From Bigelowiella natans CCMP2755 (lineage: Eukaryota > Cercozoa > Chlorarachniophyceae): a stretch of 64,000 nucleotides of DNA. Below are positions 1 to 11,623 of the stretch, one piece after another. The notes under the pieces were generated by a model. It was given only the letters and a program-made list of their open reading frames with translations. It was not told the origin of the DNA and did not search any database. The DNA lies in the NCBI GenBank assembly GCA_000320545.1, contig ADNK01002621.1, positions 62,001 to 126,000 on the forward strand, in the 5' to 3' direction. A program made the position numbers and the translations under genes. Positions within the stretch are counted from its first letter, which is position 1; each line of letters begins with the position of its first letter.

Positions 1-957
1 TTACAGAATATTAAGAGGCAATTCAACACACAAATAGAGCCGTTGACTGACACCACCACCAGCTCTCTTATGGAACTTTCTAAAAGTCTGCTAGAAAGCC
101 TCGGAGAAGAGACGGATGAGAAACAACTGGAGACTATGCAGAAAGTACGTCTTGAAGCAGCTCGAAGAACATCGCAGGAACAGGCAAAACTTCGACGACG
201 GAATCATTGCCACGGCAATGGTGACCGAAGCGAGAACGTTATTATATCAGAGAAAACGAGGACGCTGTTACGAAAAATGATGATGAAGAAATTCGATTCA
301 TCATCATCGTCACCAGCAGCAGCAGCAGCAGCAGCACTGCCCTCATCATCATCGTCGTCATCTAAGGGAGATCAATGGGGGGGGGCAGCAGGACAACGGG
401 TCAACAAAGCATCATCGTCATCATCACCACCACCACCACCGTCAGCACGATTGTCACAAGAAAGAAATCATCGGCGGGGCGGAGGACAACCAGAAGCCTA
501 TAATGCATTGTTTCCAGAGGTAGCAGCCACCGCCGCAGTAGCAGAAAGTCATACTCATGAACAGCTACCATCGTACCCATCGCTGGTGTCGTATGCGAAA
601 GGGAATGGTAATAATTATGACAACAAAAATAGTCACCACCACCAGCCCTATCATAGCCATGAAGATCAATTTCATCACTACCATCCATCGATTCCATTTC
701 ATCTCTTGGAACGCTACCGAAGGCAAACAGCCACGGTAGGACGACATCTTAATCGCCATGCTGATTATCAGCAGCATAACCTTCATCATGAGCCCCAACA
801 ACCACTTCAGCATGAGACATTCAATCCTTCTATCATCGATGACCCGGTACTTTCAATGCTGGCGAACGATGAAAGCCCTAGTTTTGCTAGGGACCTTTGG
901 ACGAATGCACTTAATGCCGCCGCAGACTATAGAAAAGGTCGTAATCTTCGACAATGA
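1..957 (+). CDS. 3' part of an unrecognised protein gene (partial at window start)
   Basis: The frame is open from the first base to a TGA at 955-957. A TTACAG at 1-6 could be a splice acceptor, so the exon may start at 7. No ATG start is visible at the left end, so the gene begins outside the window. The protein starts with a charged, probably helical stretch (SLLESLGEETDEKQLE, then an Arg/Lys-rich segment). It continues as low-complexity Ser, Ala, Pro and His/Asn runs encoded by ATC, GCA and CAC repeats. It ends with a more ordinary segment (ARDLWTNALNAAADY) rich in acidic and aromatic residues. I do not recognise the family. The ordered ends favour a real C-terminal exon over a chance frame, but the low-complexity middle makes this only moderately secure. 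Confidence 0.5.
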   Translation, partial: LQNIKRQFNTQIEPLTDTTTSSLMELSKSLLESLGEETDEKQLETMQKVRLEAARRTSQEQAKLRRRNHCHGNGDRSENVIISEKTRTLLRKMMMKKFDSSSSSPAAAAAAALPSSSSSSSKGDQWGGAAGQRVNKASSSSSPPPPPSARLSQERNHRRGGGQPEAYNALFPEVAATAAVAESHTHEQLPSYPSLVSYAKGNGNNYDNKNSHHHQPYHSHEDQFHHYHPSIPFHLLERYRRQTATVGRHLNRHADYQQHNLHHEPQQPLQHETFNPSIIDDPVLSMLANDESPSFARDLWTNALNAAADYRKGRNLRQ

Positions 958-1954
958 AACTTATCTTAAGATGCTGATCAAGCTAATGGTTTTTGAGATG
1001 TTGCTGCTTGTGTAGTGCGTTGTCTTTTGCCATCCATAAAACCATTGGCGTAGCCATGCAGTTTTACATGAGGAGGGGGAGGAGGGCCTGGGGTGTCCCA
1101 GCCCTACTATTCTGCTATTGGCAGCCAAAAATACCACCACCGTTTTCAAGTTTTCTGAAAGTTTGAGCATACTAAATCGCCCCTAGCAAGGTTTAGATAC
1201 TGAATTGTCAGAACGAATGAAAATTGGAGAGCAAGCTGCCATTGTATGCAGCTCTTTTGGATATGTAAGTAAGGCGTGGGGATTTCGGTGGATTTTACTT
1301 CATCACACGGCAAGTGTTGTCAGCAAGCTCGCGCATGGCCACTTGGGACCTGCCTTGCTAGCTTGTGCATGTGACGCATGCAATACTTCCGCATAGGCGC
1401 GCATTGGAGCTGTTGGAAAAGTGTAAATATTTCATTACATCCGTCTGTAGGTCTCCTAGTCGCGCATTGCGGTTTTCAAGTTTCACCTTTATTGAAGCGA
1501 TCATGCACTTTCATAAAGTATGTCAAATGCAGGATCACGTCTCGCTGTGTGATGGCTAGATGGTACATGCCATTGCTGCTTATGCTCTTACACATTTGCA
1601 ATCAAGTCACATTTATTGTCCGTGATGCACCAATACAATGTGGCTGCGAATAAATGATCGACGCTCGCCGAGTCAGCAATTTTGCGTTGTGCGTAGTGCT
1701 GCGGCATTATGATTCTATGACACGTCCTCGCTCAGGCTCTGTGTCTATAATCGCAAATTGATCGCAAGGTGCAGGTATATGGCGTGCAAAATGAAATTTG
1801 ATGTGCCTGTGCCATGCAGCATGTGCTGCACCCAAACCTCGTGCACACCGAAAGAGAGTTGTGAATGTGCAAGATGGCCGATTGTTTCCGCTTTTCCTGC
1901 AAGAACCACTTTCTCCATTCCAGCTAGTGTAACTTGTGTATGCATCGTTGCCCC
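958..1954. other. Convergent intergenic region with CTAG/GCATGC-rich island A
   Basis: This lies between the 3' end of the first gene and the 3' end of the exonuclease gene. I see no supportable coding exon. From about 1205 to 1950 it is nearly free of trinucleotide microsatellites and has words such as GCTAGC, GACGCATGCAAT and GGCGCGCATTGG. It resembles the islands at the other tail-to-tail junctions, but it is the weakest member and lacks the (GCTA)n core. Confidence 0.35.
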
Positions 1955-2426
1955 TTAGTGTGGTTTCTTGCGTCCTCCACCGTTTTGAAATCTCCCGCTG
2001 GAACTTGCTCCTCCGCCTCTTCCTCCCTCATTCAAATACTGATCATTACGTTCGGTAGTATTGCCCTTGCTACTTGCTCTGAAACGTGTACGCAACGGTT
2101 CCAACGTTTGTGAGGTGGTCCAGTTCTCAAAGCCAGGAAACAATGAATTTGAGAAGGTGGAAAATAGTTGAGCTGCCGCGTAAGCATCAGTTGCCGCGTA
2201 GTTTAACTGAGGACACAAAAAGGTGATTGGTAGGTCAATAGTATAGTAGCAGTAGCTCACAAATCGAAGAATAGAGAAACAGAGTACAACCACGTAGTAA
2301 TTGAGAAGAGGAAAATAATAAGAATACACCTGGCTTTGCTTCAGAGACTTCCGATCCCAAGATTGACGGCGTCGAGATTTTGCAAGCCGGAAACGCAAAA
2401 AGAACGCTACGAAAAAAGTTATTATG

Positions 2427-2461
<35 letters not shown>

Positions 2462-3880
2462 TATGACTATTCTCATCACTCCGCATCAGGCAGCACAAAT
2501 ACACCGACCTACTAACATAGCCAATGAATTCGTTTCCAGTTTAAAAGGGGCAACAATGCGGCGGAGGTCTAGAATGCCTTTTGCGCTTACCTGAATCATC
2601 AATACCATATCAGATACGTGAGTAAATATTTTGCCGCTACTGCGTTTCCTGATCATTCGAGTTATTACGAGAGATGATGCGATAATTCCTGTCAGTTTTC
2701 TTTCAACCCTCTCAATTTTCGCTCACGGTTTTTCTTATCGTATGTTGTAATTGGTGTTACTACTTACTGATTGAAAGTGCCAGCGTTGCAGTAGTTCCAC
2801 GTCCTTCTCAATCCCAACACCGACTTTTATGACGTTCTCATTTTCTGTCATCGAAGAAATCAACCTCACCCTCCATGCTCGTAATCGTGATTATTGTATT
2901 ATTTTATATTCACTTCAAAGCAGGTCACTACACATTCATACTACTTTTGCACGACGACGAATATTCATGTACAGTGCAGAGGGATGGATGCACCAGCACA
3001 CAGCACTCTTATAACATACTTTTTATGGTACTTCTTTCCCCCTTGTCATCATCGTCCGTGTGCAGTCATTCACCACATTGTACGTAAAAACACGTACATG
3101 AGAAAAGAAATAATACCCAAAATGGTTTGAATTCTATGCCTAATGGAGGGGCTCATTTGAAGTAACTGGAACACTGCAGCTCGCTCACAAGTTGCAAGCT
3201 GCATAAATACAGAAGAGACGATGATCGATGAAGTGATTCAAATTGTCGTCGGTGGAAGCATGATTACTCATCATCACCTGGAGAATGGCAGGGGGCTGAG
3301 AGTGGCGAGACGAATTCCAGCTGTGAGCAGTCTCTATGTCAAACCCTATATGCGTAACCGATTATGAAGACAATTGCAACGGTAAATAATGTGAAGGAAA
3401 GGAAGTAGTAGTCATGCAGCAGACCAGGTGATGACTATTATCATCATCATCACCATCATCATCATCATCCTCATCATCTGCACACCTACCTAGAACCGGT
3501 GCTTCTTCTAGCCATGAGAGGTCTAATCGCTTCTCTGTGCGATTGTTCACCACAACCACCTCACCCGAAAATTGCATCTGAAAAGGAGGAGGAGGACAAT
3601 GCTCTGTTTGAATTTCGAGATGGAGTTGTACAAGATAGAGGTACTGCTGATTCGCATGTAAGGTAGAACATCCTACTACCAAAGGCATTGATATGAATGC
3701 CGTGTAGTTTGAAACTTGATCCCTCCTTACGCCAGCCCATACACCACTTGCATTCACATATCTTGGAAATCCCTCTGGGTATGAGTATGGAGGCGACGGC
3801 GGCGACGGCGACGAAGATGATGATTGTGGTGTTAAACCACTGACGATATATGACAACGACAAGGCAACGACAGAAGACAC
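1955..3880 (-). CDS. WRN-type 3'-5' exonuclease (DnaQ/RNase D fold), stand-alone
   Basis: Eight exons on the minus strand chain in phase: (start unresolved)-3731, 3577-3490, 3345-3278, 3198-3117, 2844-2768, 2590-2509, 2406-2330, 2206-1955. The joined protein has the exonuclease motifs in order. ExoI is LGFDIET, its Gly codon split by the 3490/3345 junction. It is followed by a QLATCE-like strand, then KVGVGIEKD, GILDLRRIV, a conserved W (QSWDR), and ExoIII YAATDAYA with catalytic Tyr and Asp. This order is that of the Werner exonuclease domain and its plant homologue; no helicase follows, since the stop comes 84 codons into the last exon. The C-tail is Gly/Arg-rich. Expected role: Mg-dependent 3'-5' DNA exonuclease. 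The first exon shown has no in-frame ATG, so the true start may lie in an exon near 3900-4160. The last intron (2329-2207) is 123 nt and open in frame. Confidence 0.9.
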
Positions 3881-3924
3881 CTCAGGGCTGCTAATTCAAT
3901 CAAACTGACAGTTTAAAAACTTGC

Positions 3925-4675
3925 ATGCTAGTGATTTTCCACCGCTCATTTTTCGACACAGACATCATCACGAAAACAGCCCCCCCCCCCCCCCCCATCA
4001 CACATGCACAAATCCAGGCGTCGCAGTGGCTCGCTCTGGTGAACCAAAATCCCGAGATTAGAAGCATATTCTCTTCCAAAATCGAGTTTCGAGTGACGTG
4101 TTTTAGGCTGGGCCACCACTTCTTCCGCAGGTGGATTACGATTGACGATCATGATGATCATGAATCATTATTACTTACGTTTTATTATTGTAGTGCTGAG
4201 ATGGCGGGCAGCTTAGGAGCGGGTATAGCAAAGCGATTCGGATGGAAAGTAGTTGCAGTAGTAGTAGTAGTAGTAGCGGTAGTAATGGTAGAGTATTATT
4301 ACGTTGAATTACAATCTCTGGTCACTTCTTCTTCCTAATTCTAATTTCTATACGCACCATTGCTCATTGATTGATTCATTGATTGTTCGTTGTTGCATCC
4401 TCCCCCCCTCTAGGTTAATTTGACATATCCAAAGCTAGAGGTACGGTGCGCGTTTCTCCTCATAGTAGTAGTTGTAGCGTGATAATAATAATAATAAATA
4501 GTAGGAGAAGTTTCTGATTCGTTGTGGCAACATGATGATTAATTATAATGATGATGATACGGTTATGCTCTTCCCGCCATTATCACCGAATCATGCGGCG
4601 ATGAGAATATGAATTATGCTTAAAAAGAACAACATTGAACAAGGTACATCTGTGCTACAGAGGAGCATTATAATT

Positions 4676-4706
<31 letters not shown>

Positions 4707-5236
4707 TCATCACTATTGTTATCTTATTCATCAATACGTAGGTTTACCTGCACGTTTCCGACACAGACGTGATATCAGGAATAAGGTAGTCAATGGTGTT
4801 GTGAGAGTGAAACAACAATATAACATCATCATCATCATCATCATCATCACTTATCGCATTGTTGGTACTCGTCCTTGTGAAATTCATGTACAATAAAGTG
4901 ATGCTTGATCGAGTTGTAATAGCTGTGTATCTTAGGATCACTCCCTTCAGAACAGCTGCCAAAAGCGCGGAGACTGCTCACGGCGACGATTCAAAAGACG
5001 AAATCACTGCTGCTGCTGCTGCTACTACTGCTACTACTATTAACAACAGTAGTAGCATCACCAAATTAACCAAAAATAAGGAATCGAGCAAGAATAAACA
5101 AATAAAGGTTATCTATGTTGTCCATATTACTTCGTCACTATTGAAAGCGCGGTGATGGTGAGAGGAAATTCATGTTAACCCCATCACCATCATCATCATC
5201 ATCACCATCATCACCATCATCACCATCATCACCATC

Positions 5237-5284
<48 letters not shown>

Positions 5285-6344
5285 TATGTTGCTGATATTG
5301 ACTACGAATATTTAGTACGCAAAACGCAAAGGCAAGCACAAGGACCGTGGAACCCATTTCGCGAAAATGAAAACCGTATGTGTGTGCTGTTTGTCAATAA
5401 CTCTCATATGAATATGTGCATCCGGTCTTCTTCTTCTTCTTCTTCTTCTTCTTCTTCTTCATCTTCTTCGCACTTCAATACCTGTATTCTTGCTGTTATC
5501 GTTAATTACAGGTAGCGCTGCAATCAGCCATAGCGTATGGACTCACAAAGATTCCGTTGCTGTATCTTACACCTAATATCACAATTCATTCTATATCATC
5601 ATCGTCGTCATCGGTGGCGTCACTACCAGAAAAGGAATCAAAATCGAGTTATCATCGTCAGTGTCGGCGTCTTGTGCAGCGACAAGCAAAGGGAGAAACT
5701 ATTGATTCTATTGCTAATACAGCTATTCTTCCTCCCCCCCCTGCATTTGATGTGGGGGGTGCTGCATCTTCAGGATCACTACGACGTGTAACAGCAAAAG
5801 CAGCTACTACATTATGTTCATCAACATCCCTACTACTGTCTTCCTCATCCTCCTCCTCCTCCTCACCTTCATTCACGCTTGCCATCGACCCATTCGCAGG
5901 TAGTAGCATGCAGCACTGATGAAGCAGAGAATGGCAGCAGCAGCAGCAGCAGGAGAAATCATGATATCAATTAGTACCGTGAATAATACTCGTCCTTGCT
6001 TCGTATTGCATCATCATCATATATCAAGGTACGGGGGCAATCGGTTTGTTTCACGCCCTAGGGTCCCTCCGCAATAAGGAAAGCACGCAGTCAAAGAGGG
6101 GGGGGGGGGATGGGCGCCAACGCATCGATCGAAGAGAAGACCAAAAAGAGAAATCCAAGGAAGGAAAAATCAACGATGACGACGCCAATGATGATGCTTT
6201 CGGAGGACCACATCATCGGTCTCAAAAACTACAGTATTATCACTATTCCTTCCACCACTTCCACGATGATGAGAATGGCGTGGCCGATAATGATGAGGGC
6301 TCTCATGGCGATAGCAAGGCTATAATAAATACCCCCCCTAGTGA

Positions 6345-6377
<33 letters not shown>

Positions 6378-6472
6378 CAGTGGTAGTAGCTTGCTTTCGT
6401 TGCGAAAAAGATTGTGGGGATCAGCTGTGTATTTCATTCTCGGTGATGCTGATGAAGATGCAGTTACAGCGG

Positions 6473-6504
<32 letters not shown>

Positions 6505-6512
6505 GCGCCTAG

Positions 6513-6546
<34 letters not shown>

Positions 6547-7208
6547 ACACCTACTGATCGGATCTTATGATAGCCTTCTTGCTGCTAAGACAGACTACCT
6601 CCTTTACTTTATTTTATAAACAGTGCGGACTGAATTGTCGCAAATCGTATGGCCGCTGTGACACCCTCAACTGGGACGCAAGGAGGTTGTAAAATGGGTT
6701 TATTTTTGCGCACGTGTAGTAATGATTCCGCAATCAGCGTCATCGACATTCATTCTATCGTCGCCTCGTTCTTCCTCTTCCTCATCATCATTGCATTGTT
6801 CACTATTTGAAAACTACTCTTACTGCCATTCAAGGCACCCCAACAACCCGGCAAAATGGAAAATGTCCTGATATTATTCATGCTGCAACAATTGCTATTA
6901 TTAAATTGTTAGGCTCCCCGTTCGGTCTGGAGTGTGCGATGTTATTGTAATGCAATTAATATTTGTTTAGGTTATTGTAATGCAATTAATATTTGATATC
7001 TTTGCAAAAATATTATATTGATCTTTATTTAGGATCTGTTACACCATATTATGTTACTTTTCTACGTGATGCAATGTTACTTCGCATAGCACAGCAAGAT
7101 AGCCCAGAGAATGCATTTGACGAGACTTTCCACACATCAAATCCTCCTACTACATTTAGATTACGGATGCTCCATTTGGTCATCGCTGTGGCAGCAAAAA
7201 AGCTATAA
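3925..7208 (+). CDS. Unrecognised multi-exon gene region, exons uncertain
   Basis: Several stretches read like plus-strand exons with splice signals. (a) About 4000-4130 reads QASQWLALVNQNPEIRS and ends before a GTGGAT donor. (b) An exon follows TTGTAG at 4192 and reads AEMAGSLGAGIAKRFGWK, ending before GTAGTT. (c) About 4935-5050 follows a CTTAG. (d) 5513 onward follows TTACAG and contains AIAYGLTKIPLLYL. (e) An exon follows TTTATTTAG at 7032, reads TPYYVTFLRDAMLLRIAQQ, and reaches a TAA at 7206-7208. Junctions (a)-(b) agree in phase; the others I could not close, so this may be one gene or two. Between them lie long ATC, TTC and TAG microsatellites. No family is recognised. A minus-strand frame at 3946-4161 competes with (a) and could instead be an upstream exon of the exonuclease gene. 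Confidence 0.35.
5181..5284. repeat. (CAT/CAC)n microsatellite, about 100 bp
   Basis: An almost uninterrupted array of CAT units with interspersed CAC. It is the longest trinucleotide tract in the first 10 kb and sits in a presumed intron or untranslated region of the unresolved plus-strand gene. Confidence 0.9.
6941..6995. repeat. Tandem duplication of a 30-nt unit ending in TTTAG
   Basis: GTTATTGTAATGCAATTAAT plus ATTTG occurs at 6941-6965 and again at 6971-6995, separated by TTTAG. The first copy therefore ends in a sequence that looks like a 3' splice site (ATTTGTTTAG followed by G). A similar TTATTTAG lies about 35 nt downstream, before the exon at 7033. Confidence 0.85.
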
Positions 7209-7439
7209 GAAAACTGTATGTGATTGTGACTATAACTATAATGATGATGAGGATGATGGTTATGATGATGCAATTGGCGATGATGAAAGTAATGAAAAGC
7301 CATCTTCTCTCAGTTGAATGGCAGAAATACTAGTGAAACTGAAATTCATAATTGCTTCTATCTTCATTTGTTATAACATGTAAGTGGTCTGAACTCGGAA
7401 CATTAGCATCTTTCATTTTGGTATATGAAGATAAACATG

Positions 7440-7943
7440 AGAGCCATTGCTATTGTACATAATTACAGCTATCCACGAGCGATTGCAGAGTGCCTAAGGT
7501 TGCTGCGTAAAGGCGGAATCATGGTATTTTTAAGTGTTGATGAGGAGACAAACCTGGTTGATGCCAGCCTTAGGTACAGCAATGCTAGAAGTTTGTAGTA
7601 GTCGCAGCAGTAATGAACGCCATCTTTAACTCCTATGATTGGTGTTTATACGTTGATCTTTGTGTTCATATTTCGTGATGGTTTCCGCAGATCTTCGGCT
7701 GCTTGGAAAATGTTGGACAAGATTCTGATCTACATGGGTTTTGTGTGCATCGCCACCGTGGCTCAGAAGCGGTAGCAAGCATGTTGGTGACATCTAACTC
7801 TTGTTGACCGACGAAAAGCTGGTTGTACAGATAATCATCGCGTCACTTCTAAAATGTGCCTTTTAGATCTTACCGATGAATCGAATATTGATCTTGTGGA
7901 CAAAAAAACATTAATGGCGGTTTTATGTCGTACGTACTTGTAA
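7440..7943 (+). CDS. Orphan plus-strand exons, possibly methyltransferase-like
   Basis: Three stretches look coding. 7469-7523 follows AATTACAG and reads YPRAIAECLRLLRKGGIM before a GTATTT donor. 7691 onward follows TTTCCGCAG and reads IFGCLENVGQDSDLHGF. 7867-7943 follows CCTTTTAG and contains TDESNIDLVDKK and MAVLCRTYL before a TAA. The first resembles the segment of class I SAM methyltransferases where a Leu-rich helix leads into a Lys-Gly-Gly turn. That is a motif-level resemblance only; I did not find the SAM-binding glycine motif. The exons could be the 3' part of the gene at 3925-7208, a separate gene, or a decayed copy. The phase between the second and third is not resolved. Confidence 0.35.
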
Positions 7944-7979
7944 TCGCAAAATGATTCCATTGATCCAGACACACAGAAG

Positions 7980-8540
7980 ATTTACATAAACTTCACTTGT
8001 TGTAATCTGCCATGTGGCGATGCACAAGAACGCATGCTAGCATGCCAGCTTGATGCCAGTCTGAAACATCTAGACATGCGTGTCAACATTAATGATGTCT
8101 GTTCGATCGTCAGAAAGTGTGGCTGCATTCCACACATGAGAGTGAAATACCGGCAGCGTCATTTACAGTAGTGTGCATGCAAAAAAGGCAGCGCAATGTG
8201 TGTTGTGCTGCACACTGCGCTGAATCGGAACAGCACCATATTGATTGAGTCACTAGGCATCCCGAAACAGCTGCATGCATGCGTAATGTATATCTCACTC
8301 TCGCCCCCTTTTGTGTTCATGACTGCTTAGTCATAGTCAATCATGCATGTTGTGTATCGTAATCGAGCCGTACGCACGCCTATAATTTAATTGTATGCAT
8401 ACTAACCGCGCACGCATGTACCAATTGGCCGTGGCTGTGCCTGTGGCTTCACTGTAATCTTCGGATTGTATGAATTTTGTACTTCTAGTACTTGAAATAC
8501 TTCTAAACGTAAATTTAACACGACATGTATGTGTCAATAT
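7980..8540. other. Convergent intergenic island B (CTAG/GCATGC-rich)
   Basis: Non-coding by inspection. It has ACGCATGCTAGCATGCCAGC, CTAGACATGC at 8070-8079 and GCTGCATGCATGCGTAATG. The ten-mer CTAGACATGC recurs in islands G and H. There is no trinucleotide microsatellite. 8541-8932 is AT-rich with no feature I can support and probably holds 3' untranslated sequence of the gene ending at 8933. Confidence 0.55.
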
Positions 8541-8932
8541 TTAAATGAGAGCCATCAAGCAAAGATTGTACTTTCTTTTAGAAACATATTCACGTTGTCG
8601 GATAGAGTACTTTATAAAGCTAATTGATTGTATTTTGAAAAATATATCATGCTAGTTTGAAAGAAAAGCGAAAAGAATTGTGAACAACCACTAAGAAAGC
8701 TGCGGTCCGCAAGTGTAACCCTTACCATCCTTGAAATATTGATTCAGAGACAATATTACCACATTCGAGCTGATAGTCCAATTATTTACATCCCCTTTTT
8801 TTTAATTTGATACTATTTTTCGCAGCTGAATAGCTGTTTTGCGGAGTCATACTTCTTTGATTTTGTATGTATGTTACAAAAATGATGAAGTTTTATGATA
8901 CAGATATTATTCTTTAGGACTATTTTTTGAAT

Positions 8933-10462
8933 CTATACTCCAGAAGATAACTCAGGCATAGATAGTGGTGATGACATGGCAGCCATCCTGTTTTTGCGCG
9001 TCAGTGGTGGTGGTGGTGTTTGTGCGGTTGATTTTTGAAAGTTGCAAGAAGTTTTTGAGTAGTTTCCTGTCGTCATCATCGGTGAAGTAGTCCCATCATT
9101 TCGTATCACTATTTCTGTTGATGATCTTCTTCTTCTTTCTCGCTCCGTTTGTAGGGAACGAAGTAGTCTTTTCCGAGGTCCAATTTTAGGAATGAATTCC
9201 TTCAGTTCCACCTCTGTCACAGCGCCATACAGAAGATCTTCTACGAAAATACCTTCATTCACCAAGTTGCTCATGATAAGATCTCTGTCACTCAAAAGCC
9301 GTGCTTTGATCAAAGTCTCCTCCAATGCCATTTTGGCATGTAACTCTCTCTCTTTTGTATACACCTGAGGAAAAGGGGAAAAGTACATTCCGGCAATCTT
9401 GCTTCATTTTATAACAAAATGAACTTGATGACGTTGTGATGATGATGAGGATGATGATGGTTGTGAATGATATGATATAGCAATACTCACAGACAAAACA
9501 CATGAAGTGGAGGACCAATCGATATTCCTGTAAAGCATCGCTCATCCTCTTCGCCACCATCTCGACGTGCTGATTCATTTCAAAAAAAGTCACGGGGATA
9601 ATACTCAATAATATGTAGAAGAAAACCAAATAAAAGATGCCAACTCGGTAAAAGTCAATTTTCAGTGCATCAAGTGATTATTCTTTAGTTGCACAACACC
9701 TCTGGATACATGCTAATGCCAGAATCAATGTCCTTAAATTCTTCCAATACTCCATTGGCCAGCTTTTGGATAACAGAAGATAGAAATGTGAGGATTACAA
9801 ATCGATAGTGAGGTTTGACGTTATTATTCTAGGCCAACTAGCCAGACCTTTGTATAGCTGTCTTCTTTGAAGTCAAAATCGAACGAAATCTCCTAGATAT
9901 CAGATACACGATTTTCACATCACAACTCATACCTTCTTGGCTATTGATCAACCTTTTTGAGACCATTCTCTTCCAAAGTGACTTCGACGTTAACCACTGA
10001 GGATCCATGCGAGGTTTTGGAGACCTTGTTGGTAACGATAAATATATGAATTGTCGCAAATGATCAACTTCAGTACAACCTTAAGATCTACTATTGAGAA
10101 ATTTCCGAGTCGATCTATTGGATGCTGCTCTTGTTTGTATAAGGTACTCATACTAGGGAATGAGGATTCAATAGACTTGATAGTTTGCATTGATTCCAAG
10201 ACTCTTCCACTTGCCCTTGAATCTGGAATGTTCAACATCGGAGTCATTCTTAATCCCATATTATGGTTTAATTGCGACTTTCGACATTGGAACCTGTGCT
10301 ACAATCACTCGAGCGTCTTGACGCAGTTTCGAACGAGCTTAGAGACAGGGAACCAAAACTCTGTATTTTGGTCGAAGAATGAGTCTTCCTTCTCCCTAGA
10401 TAACGCTGGTTTTGTATGTGAGAAGTTTTCTCCTCCTGGGATTCTTGATCGTTGAAATTCAT
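8933..10462 (-). CDS. SAM-domain-like protein, partly resolved gene model
   Basis: The last exon is 9364-8933, after CCTCAG. It carries a helical charged stretch (ELHAKMALEETLIKAR) and then a segment like a sterile-alpha-motif domain: a gly-ile turn, LLYGAVTEVELKEF, then IPKIGPRKRLLRSLQ. It ends in a basic and Ser/Pro-rich tail. An upstream exon ends at 9516 (NQHVEMVAKRMSDALQEY). The probable start is the ATG at 10462, opening a Ser/Arg-rich, disordered N-terminus (SLSLSSFETASRRSSD). Between 10290 and 9930 several frames look coding, for example SVVNVEVTLEENGLKK just before a GTTGAT donor near 9950. The frame changes near 10260-10290, so a short intron or a frameshift is needed. The gene is unusual here in lacking microsatellites. 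SAM-domain assignment is by pattern, not search. Confidence 0.5.
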
Positions 10463-11623
10463 GCCCGAGCAAAAAACAATCTATCTTTCAATTCTTGTTA
10501 CTTTGAAACTGCGAGATCGACTGTGCTAATATTTTTCGTCAAGCTTTAAGGGAAAACTGTGGATACTCGCTGGTTTCCTACTCGTTCCTCTTTAACCTTA
10601 TGTTGTCGGAAACAAAACTAACGTGATTTTAAAGGTCGTAGAGGTTAGAATTACTTTCATTTTATCATTTCAATGAATCAAAAGTGATTTCGGATAGGGT
10701 TATTTTCAAGTGTCTGTGCCAATGCTACTACTGTGGAAGAAGCGGGATAAATAGGCTGCGCCCATTCTGAACTAAACACCCGCAATATACATGTAGCCAC
10801 ATCTTTCACCAATAGATGTTACCACAACACAAGGACGTACTTTCGATTGTTCTATCCCGTAGGTAACTATTGGTCCCAGAAAATGTTCAAACTGACGCAA
10901 GGGGGGGAGAAACCTGTGTGGTGTATTCAATGACGACAAGCTTTTAACCAAATATCGTGAGGAAGTGTAGGGGTTTTACGCATATTTTTTATTTGCAGGA
11001 GATAACAAGCGCAAAGCTTGTGGTTTGTCCTAGAATTGCAATTTCCTAGAATTTCACCCAAAATCAGCCAACTGTACAAATTCCAGCTCTAGAAATTGAC
11101 AGGCGATTTTTCGGTAAAATTGGTTGCAAAGTGGTACCCCGTTAATCCTCCAGCAACAGCTGGTGTGAACTCCAATATCAGACCACAACTGCCCCGATTA
11201 AAATCAGTCCGTCACGTTTGTCGCAGCAGGTCAAATTAGTTTGTCTTCTTCTCTGATGTTGGCTATTACGAACCTTTTCTTGGAAAATGGCAAGCGTTAC
11301 GTGAGATTTGGATGTCTTGCCGAACTTTTATTTGTTGTTTTTGGATGTGCGACAAAATAAAAGTGACACCTCACCGAGACCTTACCTCTCTTCTTCCACA
11401 CTATCGATCTGCCTGCCACCATCATTCTTCGAGAGCTCGTCATTCACAAGTGGACGCATTGACGACACCGTGCTGTCCGTGTCAACGGTACGTAGTGCGA
11501 AGAAACGTGCTCTGTTTGCTTACGTACATGGATGTACACACGAGATGTTACCACTTTGTCAACCAACAAAAGAGGAACGTACAAAAAGAGGCTACGAAAA
11601 ACAATGACAACGGATGTGAGCTC
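10463..11623. promoter_or_regulatory. Divergent intergenic region between the SAM-like gene and the oxidase gene
   Basis: I see no convincing exon. The frame of the oxidase first exon is open back to an ATG at 11312, so that stretch could be 5' untranslated sequence or an N-terminal extension. A presumed shared promoter lies here, but no specific element can be named. Confidence 0.3.

Noticed and set aside
401-697. Minus-strand frame across the first gene
   Set aside because: It is a shadow of the plus-strand Ser/His repeats, with no signals of its own.
5181-5284. Regular short repeats resembling a CRISPR array
   Set aside because: The units are 3 nt with no spacers. This is a microsatellite in a eukaryotic genome.
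6110-6325. Frame starting MGANAS, like an N-myristoylation signal
   Set aside because: It overlaps a low-complexity region open in another frame, has no splice or homology support and ends arbitrarily.
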